A stretch of DNA of 64,000 bases from CALKJU01 sp035326425. GTDB lineage: Bacteria; Pseudomonadota; Alphaproteobacteria; Geminicoccales; Geminicoccaceae. The notes under the pieces are model-generated. The model saw only the letters and a program-made list of their open reading frames with translations. It did not search any database and was not told where the DNA came from. Position numbers and translations under genes: made by a program. Below are positions 43,691 through 52,998 of this stretch, piece after piece (position 1 is the stretch's first letter; each line of letters starts with the position of its first letter). The stretch lies in assembly GCA_035326425.1 (NCBI GenBank), contig DAOLFG010000020.1, positions 1 through 64,000 on the forward strand, read 5' to 3'.

Positions 43691-45781
43691 TCACGAAGGT
43701 GCGGCGGCCGCCTGCTCCGGCACCCTGATCACCGGCGCCATGCCGCGCAGCCGGTCCTCGTCGAGGTGGCAGGCGATGAAGTGGCCGGGCGCCATCTCGC
43801 GCACCGGCGGGCGCTCGATGTCGCACAGGCCGGGCATGACGTAGGGGCAGCGGGTGTTGAACGGGCAGCCCCTGGGCGGGTTGGCGGGCGAGGGGATCTC
43901 GCCGGTGAGCACCACCTTGCGCTTCTCGACCGAGGTGTCGGCGATCGGCACGGCCGAGAGCAGCGCCTCGGTGTAGGGGTGGTAGGGCGGGGCGAAGATC
44001 TGCTCGGTCGCACCCTGCTCCATCACCTGGCCCAGATACATCACGACGATGCGGTCGGCGATGTAGCGGACCACCGACAGGTCGTGGCTGATGAACAGGA
44101 GCGTGGTGCGGTGGTTGCGCTGCACGTCCATCAACAGCTCGGTGACGGCGGCCTGCACCGAGACGTCGAGCGCCGATACCGGCTCGTCGGCGATCACCAC
44201 GGGCGGCCGGCCGGCGAAGGCGCGGGCGATGCCGACGCGCTGCTTCTGGCCGCCGGAGAGCTGGCGCGGCCGGCGCTTGGCGAAGTCGCGCGGCAGCTTG
44301 ACGGTGTCGAGGAGCTGGCCGACGCGCTCCTTGATCTTGGCGGAATCGGTCTCGACGCCGAACTTCCTGATCACCCGGCCGATCTGCCAGCCGACGCTGT
44401 GGCTGGGGTTCAGCGTGTCGAACGGGTTCTGGAAGACCATCTGCAGATTGGCGATGGTTTTGGCGTTCCGTTTCATCACCGGCAGCTGGCCGAGCTCGAG
44501 GTCGCCCAGATGGACCGTGCCGTCGGTGGCCTGCTCGAGGCCCATCAGCACTTTCGCGAAGGTCGACTTGCCGCAGCCGGATTCGCCGACGATGGCGACG
44601 GTCTCGGCCTCGCGGGCGTCGAAGGTCAGGCTCTCGTTGGCCTTGACCGTCCGCGCGCCGCCATTGCCGCGCACGAACATCGCCGGCTGCTCGATGACGT
44701 AGTGCTTCTTCAGGTCCTCGACCCGCAGCACCACCCCGCCGGGCTCGACCGGCAGGCGCTCCTCGCCCCTGACCCGGCGCAGCGACCAGTCGATCTCGTC
44801 CAGCCGGACGCAGCGGGCGCGGTGCCCCTCGCCGGGCGGGGCGTCGAGCATCGGGATCGGGCCGGCATCGCAGCGGCCGGCGACGAAGAACTCGCAGCGG
44901 GGGCCGTAGAAGCAGCCCCTGGGCCTGGCGTACGGCAGCGGCAGCTGGCCGGGGATGGCCACCAGCGGCCGGGCGTTCTTGTCCGCACCCGGCAGCGGGA
45001 TCGAGCCGAACAGGCCGCGGGTGTAGGGGTGGCGCATGGTCTCGAACACGTCCGGCACGTCGCCGACCTCGACCGCCTGGCCCGAATACATCACGGTGAT
45101 GCGGTGGCAGGTCTCGAGGATCAGGCCGAGATTGTGCGAGATGTAGATCATGGAGGTGCCGAACTCGGCCGAGATCTCCTTGATCAGCTCGACGATGCCG
45201 GCCTCGACCGTGACGTCGAGCGCCGTGGTCGGCTCGTCCAGCAGCAGCAGCTTGGGATTGGAGAGCAGCGCCATGGCGATGACGACGCGCTGCTGCTGGC
45301 CGCCGGAGATCTGGTGCGGATAGCTGCGCATGATGCGCTCGGGATCCGGCAGGCGGACGGCCGCCAGCATCTCCAGCGCCTTGGCGCGCGCCGCCTCGGG
45401 CGAGGCGCCGTCATGGTAGATCGGCACCTCGGCCAGCTGCTCGCCGAGCGTCATCGCCGGGTTCAGCGACGCCATCGGCTCCTGGTAGACCATCGAGATG
45501 CGGGAGCCGCGGATCCTGCGCAGCTCCTCCTCGCCCATGGCCCGCATGTCGCGGCCCTCGAACAGGATCTCGCCGCCGGCGATGCCGCCGTTCTTGCCGA
45601 GATACTGCATGATGGCGAGCGCCACCGTCGACTTGCCGCAGCCGGATTCGCCGACGATGCCGTGGGCCTCGCCCGGCATCAGGCGCAGGTTGAAGTCGAT
45701 CACCGCCGGGATCTCGCCGGCCCGGGTATGGTAGGAGATCGACAGGTTGCGGCATTCGAGGATCGGCTGCTGGTCAGTCAC
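43691..45781 (-). CDS. Peptide-type ABC importer, fused double ATPase (DppD-DppF)
   Basis: This 696-residue protein joins two ATPase domains of the oligopeptide/dipeptide class. Each has Walker A (GESGCGKST), signature (ISGGQQQR in the first, LSGGQKQR in the second), Walker B (LLLLDEPTTALD and PVVIADEPVSALD) and a C-terminal oligo-HPY zone with clustered cysteines. Fusion of DppD and DppF is known in this family. The start overlaps the permease gene by eight bases. It powers the importer encoded by the next three genes upstream. Confidence 0.93.
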   Translation of the reverse strand: MTDQQPILECRNLSISYHTRAGEIPAVIDFNLRLMPGEAHGIVGESGCGKSTVALAIMQYLGKNGGIAGGEILFEGRDMRAMGEEELRRIRGSRISMVYQEPMASLNPAMTLGEQLAEVPIYHDGASPEAARAKALEMLAAVRLPDPERIMRSYPHQISGGQQQRVVIAMALLSNPKLLLLDEPTTALDVTVEAGIVELIKEISAEFGTSMIYISHNLGLILETCHRITVMYSGQAVEVGDVPDVFETMRHPYTRGLFGSIPLPGADKNARPLVAIPGQLPLPYARPRGCFYGPRCEFFVAGRCDAGPIPMLDAPPGEGHRARCVRLDEIDWSLRRVRGEERLPVEPGGVVLRVEDLKKHYVIEQPAMFVRGNGGARTVKANESLTFDAREAETVAIVGESGCGKSTFAKVLMGLEQATDGTVHLGDLELGQLPVMKRNAKTIANLQMVFQNPFDTLNPSHSVGWQIGRVIRKFGVETDSAKIKERVGQLLDTVKLPRDFAKRRPRQLSGGQKQRVGIARAFAGRPPVVIADEPVSALDVSVQAAVTELLMDVQRNHRTTLLFISHDLSVVRYIADRIVVMYLGQVMEQGATEQIFAPPYHPYTEALLSAVPIADTSVEKRKVVLTGEIPSPANPPRGCPFNTRCPYVMPGLCDIERPPVREMAPGHFIACHLDEDRLRGMAPVIRVPEQAAAAPS

Positions 45782-46796
45782 GCAGGCTCATCTCCCGCAG
45801 GCCGTCGGCCATGAGGTTGAAACCCAGGATCAGGCTGGATACCGACAGCGCCGGGATCAGCAGCTGGTAGGAGAACTTGAACAGCAGCGCCGTGGTCGAG
45901 GCCTCCTTGATCATCAGGCCCCAGTCCGGGTCCGGCGGCTGCAGGCCGAGGCCCAGGAAGGTCAGCGTGGTGATGGCGACGGTGGTGTAGCCGAGGCGCA
46001 GGCAGGCATCGACGATCAAGGGGCCGCGGACGTTCGGCAGCAGCTCGATCAGCATGATGTAGAGCGGATGCTCGCCGCGGGTCTGCGCGGCGTACATATA
46101 GTCGCGCGTGCGCACGTCCATCGCCAGGCCGCGGACGATGCGCATGATGGCCGGTGCCGAGGCGAAGGTGACGGCGATGACAATGTTGAAGCCGCTCTGG
46201 CCCAGATAGTTCAGGATCAGGATGAACAGCACCATCACCGGGAAGGACAGCAGCACGTTGGAGACGAAGGAGATGCCCTCGTCCCACCAGCCGCCGAGAT
46301 AGCCGGCGACGAGGCCGAAGACGGTGCCGACGACGTAGGCGACGAGGGTGGCGGTGACGCCCCAGACGATGACGCGCTGGCAGCCCCAGATGGTGCGCGA
46401 GAGCATGTCGCGGCCGCGCGAGTCGGTGCCGAGCCAGAAGGTGACGTCGTTGCGGGTGGTGCCCGGCAGGGCGAAGGGTGCCAGCGGCTTGTTGGGGTCG
46501 AGCAGCGGCAGGTAGGGGGCCGAGACCGCCATCAGCAGCCAGAAGCAGACCAGCGTCAGGCCGATCACCGCCACCCAGGATTCCCGCCAGGCGCGCACGC
46601 CCAGCACGTAGAGCAGCAGCAGGGCCGGGATCGCCGGCAGCAGGATCCAGTCGGCGAGCGCTCCGAGCTGCGGCCGGAACATCACGAAGGCCACCAGCGG
46701 CAGCCACATGATCAGGATCAGCGCGATCAGCGGCTTGGGCGCGCTCAGCCGGTCGAGCAGGCCGGGACGGGCGGGCAGCAGGACGGCCGTGCTCAT
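45774..46796 (-). CDS. Peptide-type ABC importer permease (DppC-like)
   Basis: This 340-residue permease has the DppC core (about 110-335) with FWLGTDSRGRDMLSRTIWG and the EAA-type loop AAQTRGEHPLYIMLIELLPN. Before it stands an extension of about 60 residues with two additional hydrophobic segments (about 20-40 and 48-66), more than the single N-terminal helix of typical DppC. It is coupled to the dppB-like gene by TGATG. The ATG at 46796 is the one in that overlap. Confidence 0.92.
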   Translation of the reverse strand: MSTAVLLPARPGLLDRLSAPKPLIALILIMWLPLVAFVMFRPQLGALADWILLPAIPALLLLYVLGVRAWRESWVAVIGLTLVCFWLLMAVSAPYLPLLDPNKPLAPFALPGTTRNDVTFWLGTDSRGRDMLSRTIWGCQRVIVWGVTATLVAYVVGTVFGLVAGYLGGWWDEGISFVSNVLLSFPVMVLFILILNYLGQSGFNIVIAVTFASAPAIMRIVRGLAMDVRTRDYMYAAQTRGEHPLYIMLIELLPNVRGPLIVDACLRLGYTTVAITTLTFLGLGLQPPDPDWGLMIKEASTTALLFKFSYQLLIPALSVSSLILGFNLMADGLREMSLRD

Positions 46797-47758
46797 CAGG
46801 CGAACCGGATGCGCGGGTTGAGGAAGGTGTAGCCGACGTCCGAGATGATCTGGGACAGCACGGCGACGATCACGGCGATGAAGGTGGCGGCCTGGATGAC
46901 GTAGATGTCGCCGAACAGCGCGGCGTCGAGCAGCAGCTTGCCGAAGCCGTCGTACTGGAAGAAGACCTCGACCACGACGACGCCCGACAGCAGCCAGTTG
47001 AGCTGCAGCACGATGATGGTGAAGGGGGCGATCAGGGCGTTGCGCAGGGCGTGGCGCATGATGACGCGCGAATAGGGCAGGCCCTTCAGCACCGCGGTGC
47101 GGATGTATTGCGAGGTCATCACCTCGGCCATCGAGGCCCTGGTCATGCGGGCGACGTAGCCGAAGTCGTAGAGCACCAGCGTCAGCACCGGCAAAGCGAG
47201 CTGGCGCCAGTCGAAGCCCTGGGTCATGGCGGACTTGGCCGGCACCCACCCCAGGCCCAGCGCGAAGATCACCGTCAGGATGATGGCCGTCGCGATCTCG
47301 GGGATCGAGGTGAACAGCACCGAGACGAAGGAGATGGTACGGTCCTGCGCCGAGCCCTCGCGCATGCCCGCCAGCACGCCGGTGACCAGCGCCAGCGGGA
47401 TCATCAGCGCGAACACCCAGAAGGCCAGGATGCCGGTGTTGACCAGCCGGCTGCCCAGGAGCGGGCCGACATCCATGTTCTTCTGGTAGGAGCGGCCGAA
47501 ATCGCCGCGCAGCACGTCGCCGACCCAGGCGAGGTAGCGCTGGAAGAAGGGCACGTTCAGCCCCTTCTGCGCCAGCCATTGCTGGTAGGCCTCCTCGCTG
47601 AGCTGGCGCACGCCGAAGCCACCCAGCTCGTTGACGGCGATCTGCTTCTTGAACTCCGGGCTGTCGAAGATGAAGAACAGGACGAGCGAGATCACGCCCA
47701 TGATCAGGACCATCTGCGCCAGACGGCGAAGGATCAGCTTCGCCACGGCCGCCAGCAC
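46796..47758 (-). CDS. Peptide-type ABC importer permease (DppB-like)
   Basis: This 320-residue permease has the DppB pattern: an N-terminal membrane segment (about 10-30), a periplasmic insert with GLNVPFFQRYLAWVGDVLRGDFGRSY, and five further segments with the EAA-type loop AVLKGLPYSRVIMRHALRNALIAP. The segment with FKKQIAVNELGGFGVRQLSEEAYQ is a small addition. It follows the binding-protein gene after 65 bases. Confidence 0.93.
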   Translation of the reverse strand: MLAAVAKLILRRLAQMVLIMGVISLVLFFIFDSPEFKKQIAVNELGGFGVRQLSEEAYQQWLAQKGLNVPFFQRYLAWVGDVLRGDFGRSYQKNMDVGPLLGSRLVNTGILAFWVFALMIPLALVTGVLAGMREGSAQDRTISFVSVLFTSIPEIATAIILTVIFALGLGWVPAKSAMTQGFDWRQLALPVLTLVLYDFGYVARMTRASMAEVMTSQYIRTAVLKGLPYSRVIMRHALRNALIAPFTIIVLQLNWLLSGVVVVEVFFQYDGFGKLLLDAALFGDIYVIQAATFIAVIVAVLSQIISDVGYTFLNPRIRFA

Positions 47759-47823
47759 CTCATCGCGCGTCTCCCCGCCCGCCGCCCGGCCCTCCGGCGG
47801 GCCGGGCGGCTAACGCAGCAGCG

Positions 47824-49515
47824 TCAGGACTCGATCCAGACCTTGTTGAACTGGTGATACTGGGTCGGGTGGGCCGGGTAGCCGTGCACGGCCTTCGTCG
47901 TCATGGTGTAGACGGGCCGCCAGACGGGCAGCATGACGACGGCCGCGTCCTGCAGGATCTTCTGCGCCGCCTCCATCTTCTTCTTGCGCTCCTCGACGTC
48001 GAGCACCGCCTCGGCCGCGTCCAGCGCCTGGTCGAAGGCCGGATCGCTGTAGGCGCTCTCGTTCCACGAGGCGCCGGTGCGGTAGCCCAGCGACATCACC
48101 ATGGTCCCCAGGGGCCGGTGGGTCCAGGCGGTGGCGCCGAACGGCGTCTTGTCCCAGATCTCCCAGTATTTCGACGCCGGCATGACGTTGATGTTGAGCG
48201 TGATGCCGGCCTCCTGCAGCTGGTCGCGCATGATCTCGCACACGCTCTGCTGCCACGGGCCGTCGGTGTTGCCGACGTCGATGGTGAGCTCGACGCCGTT
48301 GGGATAGCCGGCCTCGGCGAGCATGGCCTTGGCGGCGGCGACGTCGCGCTTCAGCGGCGGCAGCGGGAAATATTCCGGATGGATCGGCGAGACGTGATGG
48401 TCCTCGCCGACATCGCCGTCGCCGGCGAAGACCAGCTCGCGGTAGGCCGGCCGGTCGAGGCCGAGCTGCACCGCCTTGCGCAGCTTGGCGTTGTCGTAGG
48501 GCTTCTCGGTGACGCGCATGCGGCAGGCGAGCGTCTGGGCGGTGCGGGTCGGGATGACGTGGCCGTCCAGCGCCTTGGCCAGCTCGATCTGCTCGATGCC
48601 GAACTCGTAGATGGCGTCGACCGTGCCCGAGGCCAGCGCGGTGAGCTGGTTCTCGGCGTCGAAGTTGAAATAGTGGATCTCGTCGAGATGGACCTTGCCG
48701 CCCCAGTATTCGAACGGCTGGCCGTTCGCCATCTGCGTCACGCGCTTGAGGATGCAGCGATTGCCGACCTCGAACTCGGCGAGCGCGTAGGGACCGGTGC
48801 CGATCGGGTTGTCGTTGAAGGGCGGCTCGAACGAGCGGTGAACGATGGCGGTCGGGTAGTTGTAGAGATCCTCGGCGACCGACAGCACCGGCTTGCTGAG
48901 GTTGAGACGGACCGTGTGGTCGTCGACCTTCTCGATGGCGCCGGGGATCAGCTTCTTCGACTCGTCGATCAGGCCGGAGAAGGTCGACAGGCCGGCGTTG
49001 GACGAGCCGAGCGCCGGATCCGCCCAGCGGGTGAAGTTGAAGATCACGTCCTCGGCGGTGAACGGATCGCCGTTGTGCCAGGTGACGTTGCGGCGCAGGT
49101 GGAAGGTCCAGGTCTTCAGGTCGTCCGAGACGTCCCAGCTCTCGGCCAGCATCGGCCGGGTGACGTTGTCGGGCCCGGTCATCGCGATGTACTCGATGAT
49201 CTGGCGCGACTGGTTGGACATCTGCGTCCAGGAGTAGGTGGCGGGATCCTCCATCTTTTGGACCTGCATCGCCACCCGCAGGACGCCGCCCTGTCTGGCG
49301 TTCGGATCGTCCGGCGGGAAGGGCAGGCCCTGCGCCCCCTCGGCGGCGGCCGCCGGCTGCGGCAGGCCCGCCATCGCGTAGGCCGCGCCGGCCGACATGC
49401 CGAGCAACGCTGCGATGCGCACGAACTGGCGCCGGCCCATCCGGCCCGTGTCCATGAGCGCCTGCGCTTCGGCGACCTTCGGGTGCAGCCTGACTGCTTC
49501 CTTCTTCTCGCTCAT
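47824..49515 (-). CDS. Peptide-type solute-binding protein (family 5)
   Basis: This 563-residue binding protein has an unusually placed twin-arginine-like leader: a 25-residue polar start, then RMGRRQFVRIAALLGMSAGAAYAMAG. The mature part is SBP family 5 (LAESWDVSDDLKTWTFHLRRNVTWHNGDPFTAEDVIFNF; NPIGTGPYALAEFEVGN). Family 5 proteins bind peptides, nickel or diverse organic solutes. It heads the importer operon and is divergent from the MttB-family gene, which may hint at a methylated amine substrate; that is inference. Confidence 0.92.
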   Translation of the reverse strand: MSEKKEAVRLHPKVAEAQALMDTGRMGRRQFVRIAALLGMSAGAAYAMAGLPQPAAAAEGAQGLPFPPDDPNARQGGVLRVAMQVQKMEDPATYSWTQMSNQSRQIIEYIAMTGPDNVTRPMLAESWDVSDDLKTWTFHLRRNVTWHNGDPFTAEDVIFNFTRWADPALGSSNAGLSTFSGLIDESKKLIPGAIEKVDDHTVRLNLSKPVLSVAEDLYNYPTAIVHRSFEPPFNDNPIGTGPYALAEFEVGNRCILKRVTQMANGQPFEYWGGKVHLDEIHYFNFDAENQLTALASGTVDAIYEFGIEQIELAKALDGHVIPTRTAQTLACRMRVTEKPYDNAKLRKAVQLGLDRPAYRELVFAGDGDVGEDHHVSPIHPEYFPLPPLKRDVAAAKAMLAEAGYPNGVELTIDVGNTDGPWQQSVCEIMRDQLQEAGITLNINVMPASKYWEIWDKTPFGATAWTHRPLGTMVMSLGYRTGASWNESAYSDPAFDQALDAAEAVLDVEERKKKMEAAQKILQDAAVVMLPVWRPVYTMTTKAVHGYPAHPTQYHQFNKVWIES

Positions 49516-49666
49516 CGGCGTTCCCTGGCTTGTTCGGTTGTCGATCGCGGCTGATGGAAGGGGATCTTAGCACGCAGTTCGGAGCTGGCCACAACTGAGC
49601 GTCGCCGCCGCCATTGGCAGGCCGGCGGCGAGCGCGCACTCTGCGACGGGCGGCGAGGGAGCGGGC

Positions 49667-51220
49667 ATGGTCACGGCCGAGGAGACGGGGCGCGCCGAGC
49701 GGCGCGGCAGGCGGGGAAGGCCGGCTGCTTCGCAGGGCTTCGTCCAGCCGCCCTTCCGCCAGCCGCGGCTGCCCTTCCCGCCGGTGGCGGCGGTCAGCGC
49801 CGACGAGCTCGAGGCCATCCACCTCGCCTCGCTGGAGGTGCTGGAAGAGATCGGCATGGACTTCCTCGACGAGGAGGCCCGCTCGATCCTGCGCGACGCC
49901 GGCGCCCGGGTCGAGCCCGGCAGCCCGCGGGTCCGCCTGGACCGCGACCTCGTCATGCAGGCCATCGCCACCGCACCGGCGGAGTTCACGCTGCACGCCC
50001 GCAACCCGGCGCACCATGTCCGCTTCGGCGGCAATTGGGTCGCCTTCGCCCAGATGGCCAGCGCGCCCAACTGCTCGGATGCCGAGCGCGGCCGCCGGCC
50101 CGGCTCGCAGCAGGATTTCCGCGAGCTGGTCAAGCTCGGCCAGATCTTCAACATCCTGCACCTGACCGGCGGCTATCCGGTGGAGCCGGTCGATCTGCAC
50201 GCCTCCATCCGCCATCTCGACTGCCTCGCCGACTTCGTGAGGCTCACCGACAAGGCCTTCCACGTCTATTCGCTGGGCCGGCAGCGCAACCGGGACGGCA
50301 TCGAGATCGCCCGCATCGGCCGCGGCATCGACGAGGCGACGCTGGAACGCGAGCCCTCGATCCTCTCGATCATCAACTCCAGCTCGCCGCTCAGGCTCGA
50401 CACGCCGATGCTGCAGGGCATCATCGAGATGTCGGCGCGCAACCAGGTGATCGTGATGACGCCGTTCACGCTCGCCGGCGCCATGGCGCCGGTGACGGTG
50501 GCGGGCGCCCTGGCGCAGCAGAACGCCGAGGCGCTGGCCGGCATCGCGCTGACCCAGCTCGTCCGGCCGGGGGCACCGGTGGTCTATGGCGGCTTCACCT
50601 CCAACGTCGACATGAAGAGCGGTGCTCCGGCCTTCGGCACGCCGGAATATGTCAAGGCGGCCTGGGTCGGCGGCCAGCTGGCGCGGCGCTACCACCTGCC
50701 CTACCGCACCTCCAACGTCTGTGCCGCCAACACCGTCGACGCCCAGGCGGCCTACGAATCGGTGCTCGCGCTGTGGGGGGCGATCATGGGCGGCGGCAAC
50801 TTCATCAAGCACGCCGCCGGCTGGCTGGAAGGCGGCCTGTGCTGCTCGTTCGAGAAGACCGTGCTCGACGTCGACCTCCTGCAGATGGTGGCGGAGATGC
50901 TGACGCCGCTGGAGGTTACACCCGAGACGCTGGCCATGGAGGCGATGCGCGACGTCGGCCCCGGCGGCCACTTCTTCGGCACACCGCACACCCAGGCACG
51001 CTACCGCGACGCCTTCTACGCCCCGCTGCTCTCCGACTGGCGCAACCACGAGAGCTGGGTCGAGGCCGGCCGGCCCGACGCGATGGGCAAGGCCGGCCGG
51101 CTGTGGAAGGAGATCCTCGCAACCTACGAGCCGCCGCCGCTCGATCCGGCGATCGCCGAGGAGCTGGAGGCGTTCGTGGCACGACGGAAGGCCGAGGGCG
51201 GGGTCAGGACGGATTTCTGA
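49667..51220 (+). CDS. Trimethylamine methyltransferase (MttB)-family protein, non-pyrrolysine
   Basis: This 517-residue protein of the MttB superfamily has QPRLPFPPVAAVSADELEAIHLASLEVLEEIGMDFLDEEA, TPFTLAGAMAPVTVAGALAQQNAEALAGIALTQLV and GGFTSNVDMKSGAPAFGTPEYVKAAW. The frame is uninterrupted, so there is no in-frame UAG and no pyrrolysine. Non-Pyl members such as MtgB demethylate quaternary amines like glycine betaine by means of a corrinoid protein. No corrinoid protein or partner methyltransferase is encoded nearby, so the real substrate and acceptor are open. Confidence 0.88.
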   Translation: MVTAEETGRAERRGRRGRPAASQGFVQPPFRQPRLPFPPVAAVSADELEAIHLASLEVLEEIGMDFLDEEARSILRDAGARVEPGSPRVRLDRDLVMQAIATAPAEFTLHARNPAHHVRFGGNWVAFAQMASAPNCSDAERGRRPGSQQDFRELVKLGQIFNILHLTGGYPVEPVDLHASIRHLDCLADFVRLTDKAFHVYSLGRQRNRDGIEIARIGRGIDEATLEREPSILSIINSSSPLRLDTPMLQGIIEMSARNQVIVMTPFTLAGAMAPVTVAGALAQQNAEALAGIALTQLVRPGAPVVYGGFTSNVDMKSGAPAFGTPEYVKAAWVGGQLARRYHLPYRTSNVCAANTVDAQAAYESVLALWGAIMGGGNFIKHAAGWLEGGLCCSFEKTVLDVDLLQMVAEMLTPLEVTPETLAMEAMRDVGPGGHFFGTPHTQARYRDAFYAPLLSDWRNHESWVEAGRPDAMGKAGRLWKEILATYEPPPLDPAIAEELEAFVARRKAEGGVRTDF

Positions 51221-51231
51221 GCGAGCGAGGC

Positions 51232-52011
51232 TCAGCACAGAGCCGGCAGCGTCTCATCGAGCCTGCGTACCTTGTCGTAGGCCGATGGCAGCGGCTCGAC
51301 GAATCCGTTGATCATCAGGGTTCGGCGTGTCTCCGCCAGGGCCATATCCGCCGCGGCGATCCGTAGGCCTTTCACGATCTGCAGCAGCTCGCTTCTCGTA
51401 CGGGAGGCGCTTGTCACGTAGGGCAGCGCCGGCATCGCCGGCGACCAGGCGATGCGGCGGAGGCCGGTCGTCAGCTTCGAGCGATGCCGCTCGGCGATGG
51501 CGAAGGTGACGCAGTCGATGGCGCAGACGTCGGCGCGGCCCTCGGCTACCGCCGCCATCGAGGCGGCGTGGCTGCCGGTCTCGATGGCGCCGGCGAGCAG
51601 CGGGCCGAACTCGGCGAGGACCAGGCGCAGGGCCAAGTGGCCGGAGAGCGAATCCGTGGAATTGTAGGCGGCGACGCGGCCGCGCAGGTCTTCGAGGTGG
51701 CGGATGTCGCTGTCGTCGCGCACCAGGATGGCGCTCGAATAGGTCGGACCGTCGCAGCCCTCGGCGGCGTAGCAGGGGGTGGCTACCACCTGCAGCTTGC
51801 GATGGAGCCGTCGGGCCAGCGGCAGGCCGCAGGTCTGGCTGAGTAGGAGCGCAGGATGCGTCCAGGCCGCCTCGGGCGGGCCGCCGCGGACCAGCGCGCG
51901 GGGCACGCCGCGCAGGCCCTGGGTGCGCAGGTGGCGGGCCAGCCCGGTCCACCAAGCGTCGGTGGCGTCGCGGATCTCCGGCCAGTCGTACATCGGCAGC
52001 GAGGCGATCAT
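51232..52011 (-). CDS. PhnD/SsuA-type binding-protein fold without signal peptide
   Basis: This 259-residue protein has the fold of periplasmic phosphonate/sulfonate-type binding proteins: ASLPMYDWPEIRDATDAWWTGLARHLR, QVVATPCYAAEGCDGPTYSSAILVR, LEDLRGRVAAYNSTDSLSGHLALRLVL and ADVCAIDCVTFAIAE. There is no signal peptide or lipobox, so it should be cytoplasmic unless the start is misread. The start overlaps the XRE regulator by ATGA, indicating coupled synthesis. It could be a ligand sensor rather than a transport protein. Confidence 0.78.
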   Translation of the reverse strand: MIASLPMYDWPEIRDATDAWWTGLARHLRTQGLRGVPRALVRGGPPEAAWTHPALLLSQTCGLPLARRLHRKLQVVATPCYAAEGCDGPTYSSAILVRDDSDIRHLEDLRGRVAAYNSTDSLSGHLALRLVLAEFGPLLAGAIETGSHAASMAAVAEGRADVCAIDCVTFAIAERHRSKLTTGLRRIAWSPAMPALPYVTSASRTRSELLQIVKGLRIAAADMALAETRRTLMINGFVEPLPSAYDKVRRLDETLPALC

Positions 52012-52853
52012 CGGGCGTTCCCCGCCTGATCGCGCAGGAAGGCGGCGCAGTCGTTGGCCTGGACGCGGGCATGGCGGACCAGGGCGTCGAAGTGACGGGT
52101 GAGGGCGCGGATGTGCTCGGTCGAGGTGAAGACGAAATACATGTCGCCGACATAGATCGCCGCCCGCTTCGGCCCGAAGACGCTGAACGGCACCGAGAAC
52201 CGCTCGAGCTCGTCGAACAGGTACCAGCGATAGGTCGGGTAGAGCTCGTCGACCATGGCGGCCATGTGCTCGATCTGCTCCTGCCGGACGCGCCCCGACA
52301 GACCCTGCCAGACGCCCTCGCCGCGCGCAAAACCCTCGACGCTCTGGCAGGACGAGCAGACCTCGATGTCGGTCTCGGGCCGGCGGACGAAGTCGATGCG
52401 GGCATGGGTGGCGCCGGCCCAGGCCTCGGCGACGGCGGGGCTGAGCCGGCGGGTCTCGTAGGCGATCACCTCGTCGGTCTTGACCTGGTCGGGCAGGGTC
52501 GCCGGCACGTAGCGCACCTTGTAGCCGTGCGCCTCGGCCTGCCAGCGCCGCAGCCGCTCGTCGGCCGGGCTGGCGGCGTCGGCCTCGATCTGCAATTGCG
52601 GCACGATGTCGGCGGCGATCTGGTCGTGCTGGCTCAGGCCCAGCAGCCAGTCGATCGAGACGTTGTGGCGGGCGGCGATGCGGGCGATCGTCTCGGCGCG
52701 CGGCAGCCGGACATTGGCCTCCGACAAGAGCTGCGACAGCGTCGAGCGGTCGAGCCCGGCCTTCTGGGCGAAGGCGGCGCGCGACAGGCCGGTGCGCTCG
52801 ATCAGCAGGAGGAACCGCTCGCGGAAGGCGCTGGCGGTATCGCGCTTGCTCAT
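52008..52853 (-). CDS. XRE-family transcriptional regulator with large C-terminal domain
   Basis: This 281-residue regulator has an N-terminal Cro/CI-type helix-turn-helix (about 8-70: RTGLSRAAFAQKAGLDRSTLSQLLSE, then NVSIDWLLGLS). About 180 residues follow with a conserved-looking ETDIEVCSSCQSVEGFARGEGVW segment and VGDMYFVFTSTEHIRALTRHFDALVRHARV. The two-cysteine CSSC pair could be redox- or metal-sensitive. It is divergent from the desaturase gene and coupled to the binding-protein-like gene. Near-identical TCAAC(A/G)GATG repeats upstream may be its operators. Confidence 0.87.
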   Translation of the reverse strand: MSKRDTASAFRERFLLLIERTGLSRAAFAQKAGLDRSTLSQLLSEANVRLPRAETIARIAARHNVSIDWLLGLSQHDQIAADIVPQLQIEADAASPADERLRRWQAEAHGYKVRYVPATLPDQVKTDEVIAYETRRLSPAVAEAWAGATHARIDFVRRPETDIEVCSSCQSVEGFARGEGVWQGLSGRVRQEQIEHMAAMVDELYPTYRWYLFDELERFSVPFSVFGPKRAAIYVGDMYFVFTSTEHIRALTRHFDALVRHARVQANDCAAFLRDQAGNAR

Positions 52854-52881
52854 GACGATCCGCGACAGATGGTGCGACTGA

Positions 52882-52920
52882 TCAACAGATGCAGCGTGTG
52901 CGTCGTATCGTCAACGGATG
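52882..52920. promoter_or_regulatory. Direct repeats TCAAC(A/G)GATG in the XRE/desaturase intergenic region
   Basis: TCAACAGATG (52882-52891) and TCAACGGATG (52911-52920) lie 29 bases apart, start to start, in the 145-base space between the divergent XRE and desaturase genes. On the minus strand the second copy contributes TTGACG, followed after 17 bases by CATCTG, a weak promoter-like pair for the XRE gene. Confidence 0.35.
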
Positions 52921-52998
52921 ATGCATTGCCGCGCATTCTCAACCGCTGTGGAATGGGACTAGGCTTTCCAGCGCGCGGAAAGAACGGAACAACCTGAC

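Noticed and set aside
41963..45814. A 1283-codon plus-strand open frame over the R-M and peptide-transporter genes.
   Set aside because: It runs antisense through four recognisable genes and has no domain; typical of very GC-rich DNA.
47810..51238. A 1142-codon minus-strand frame over the binding-protein and MttB genes.
   Set aside because: The product is Arg/Gly/Ala-rich without domains, and both covered genes have clear family matches in other frames.
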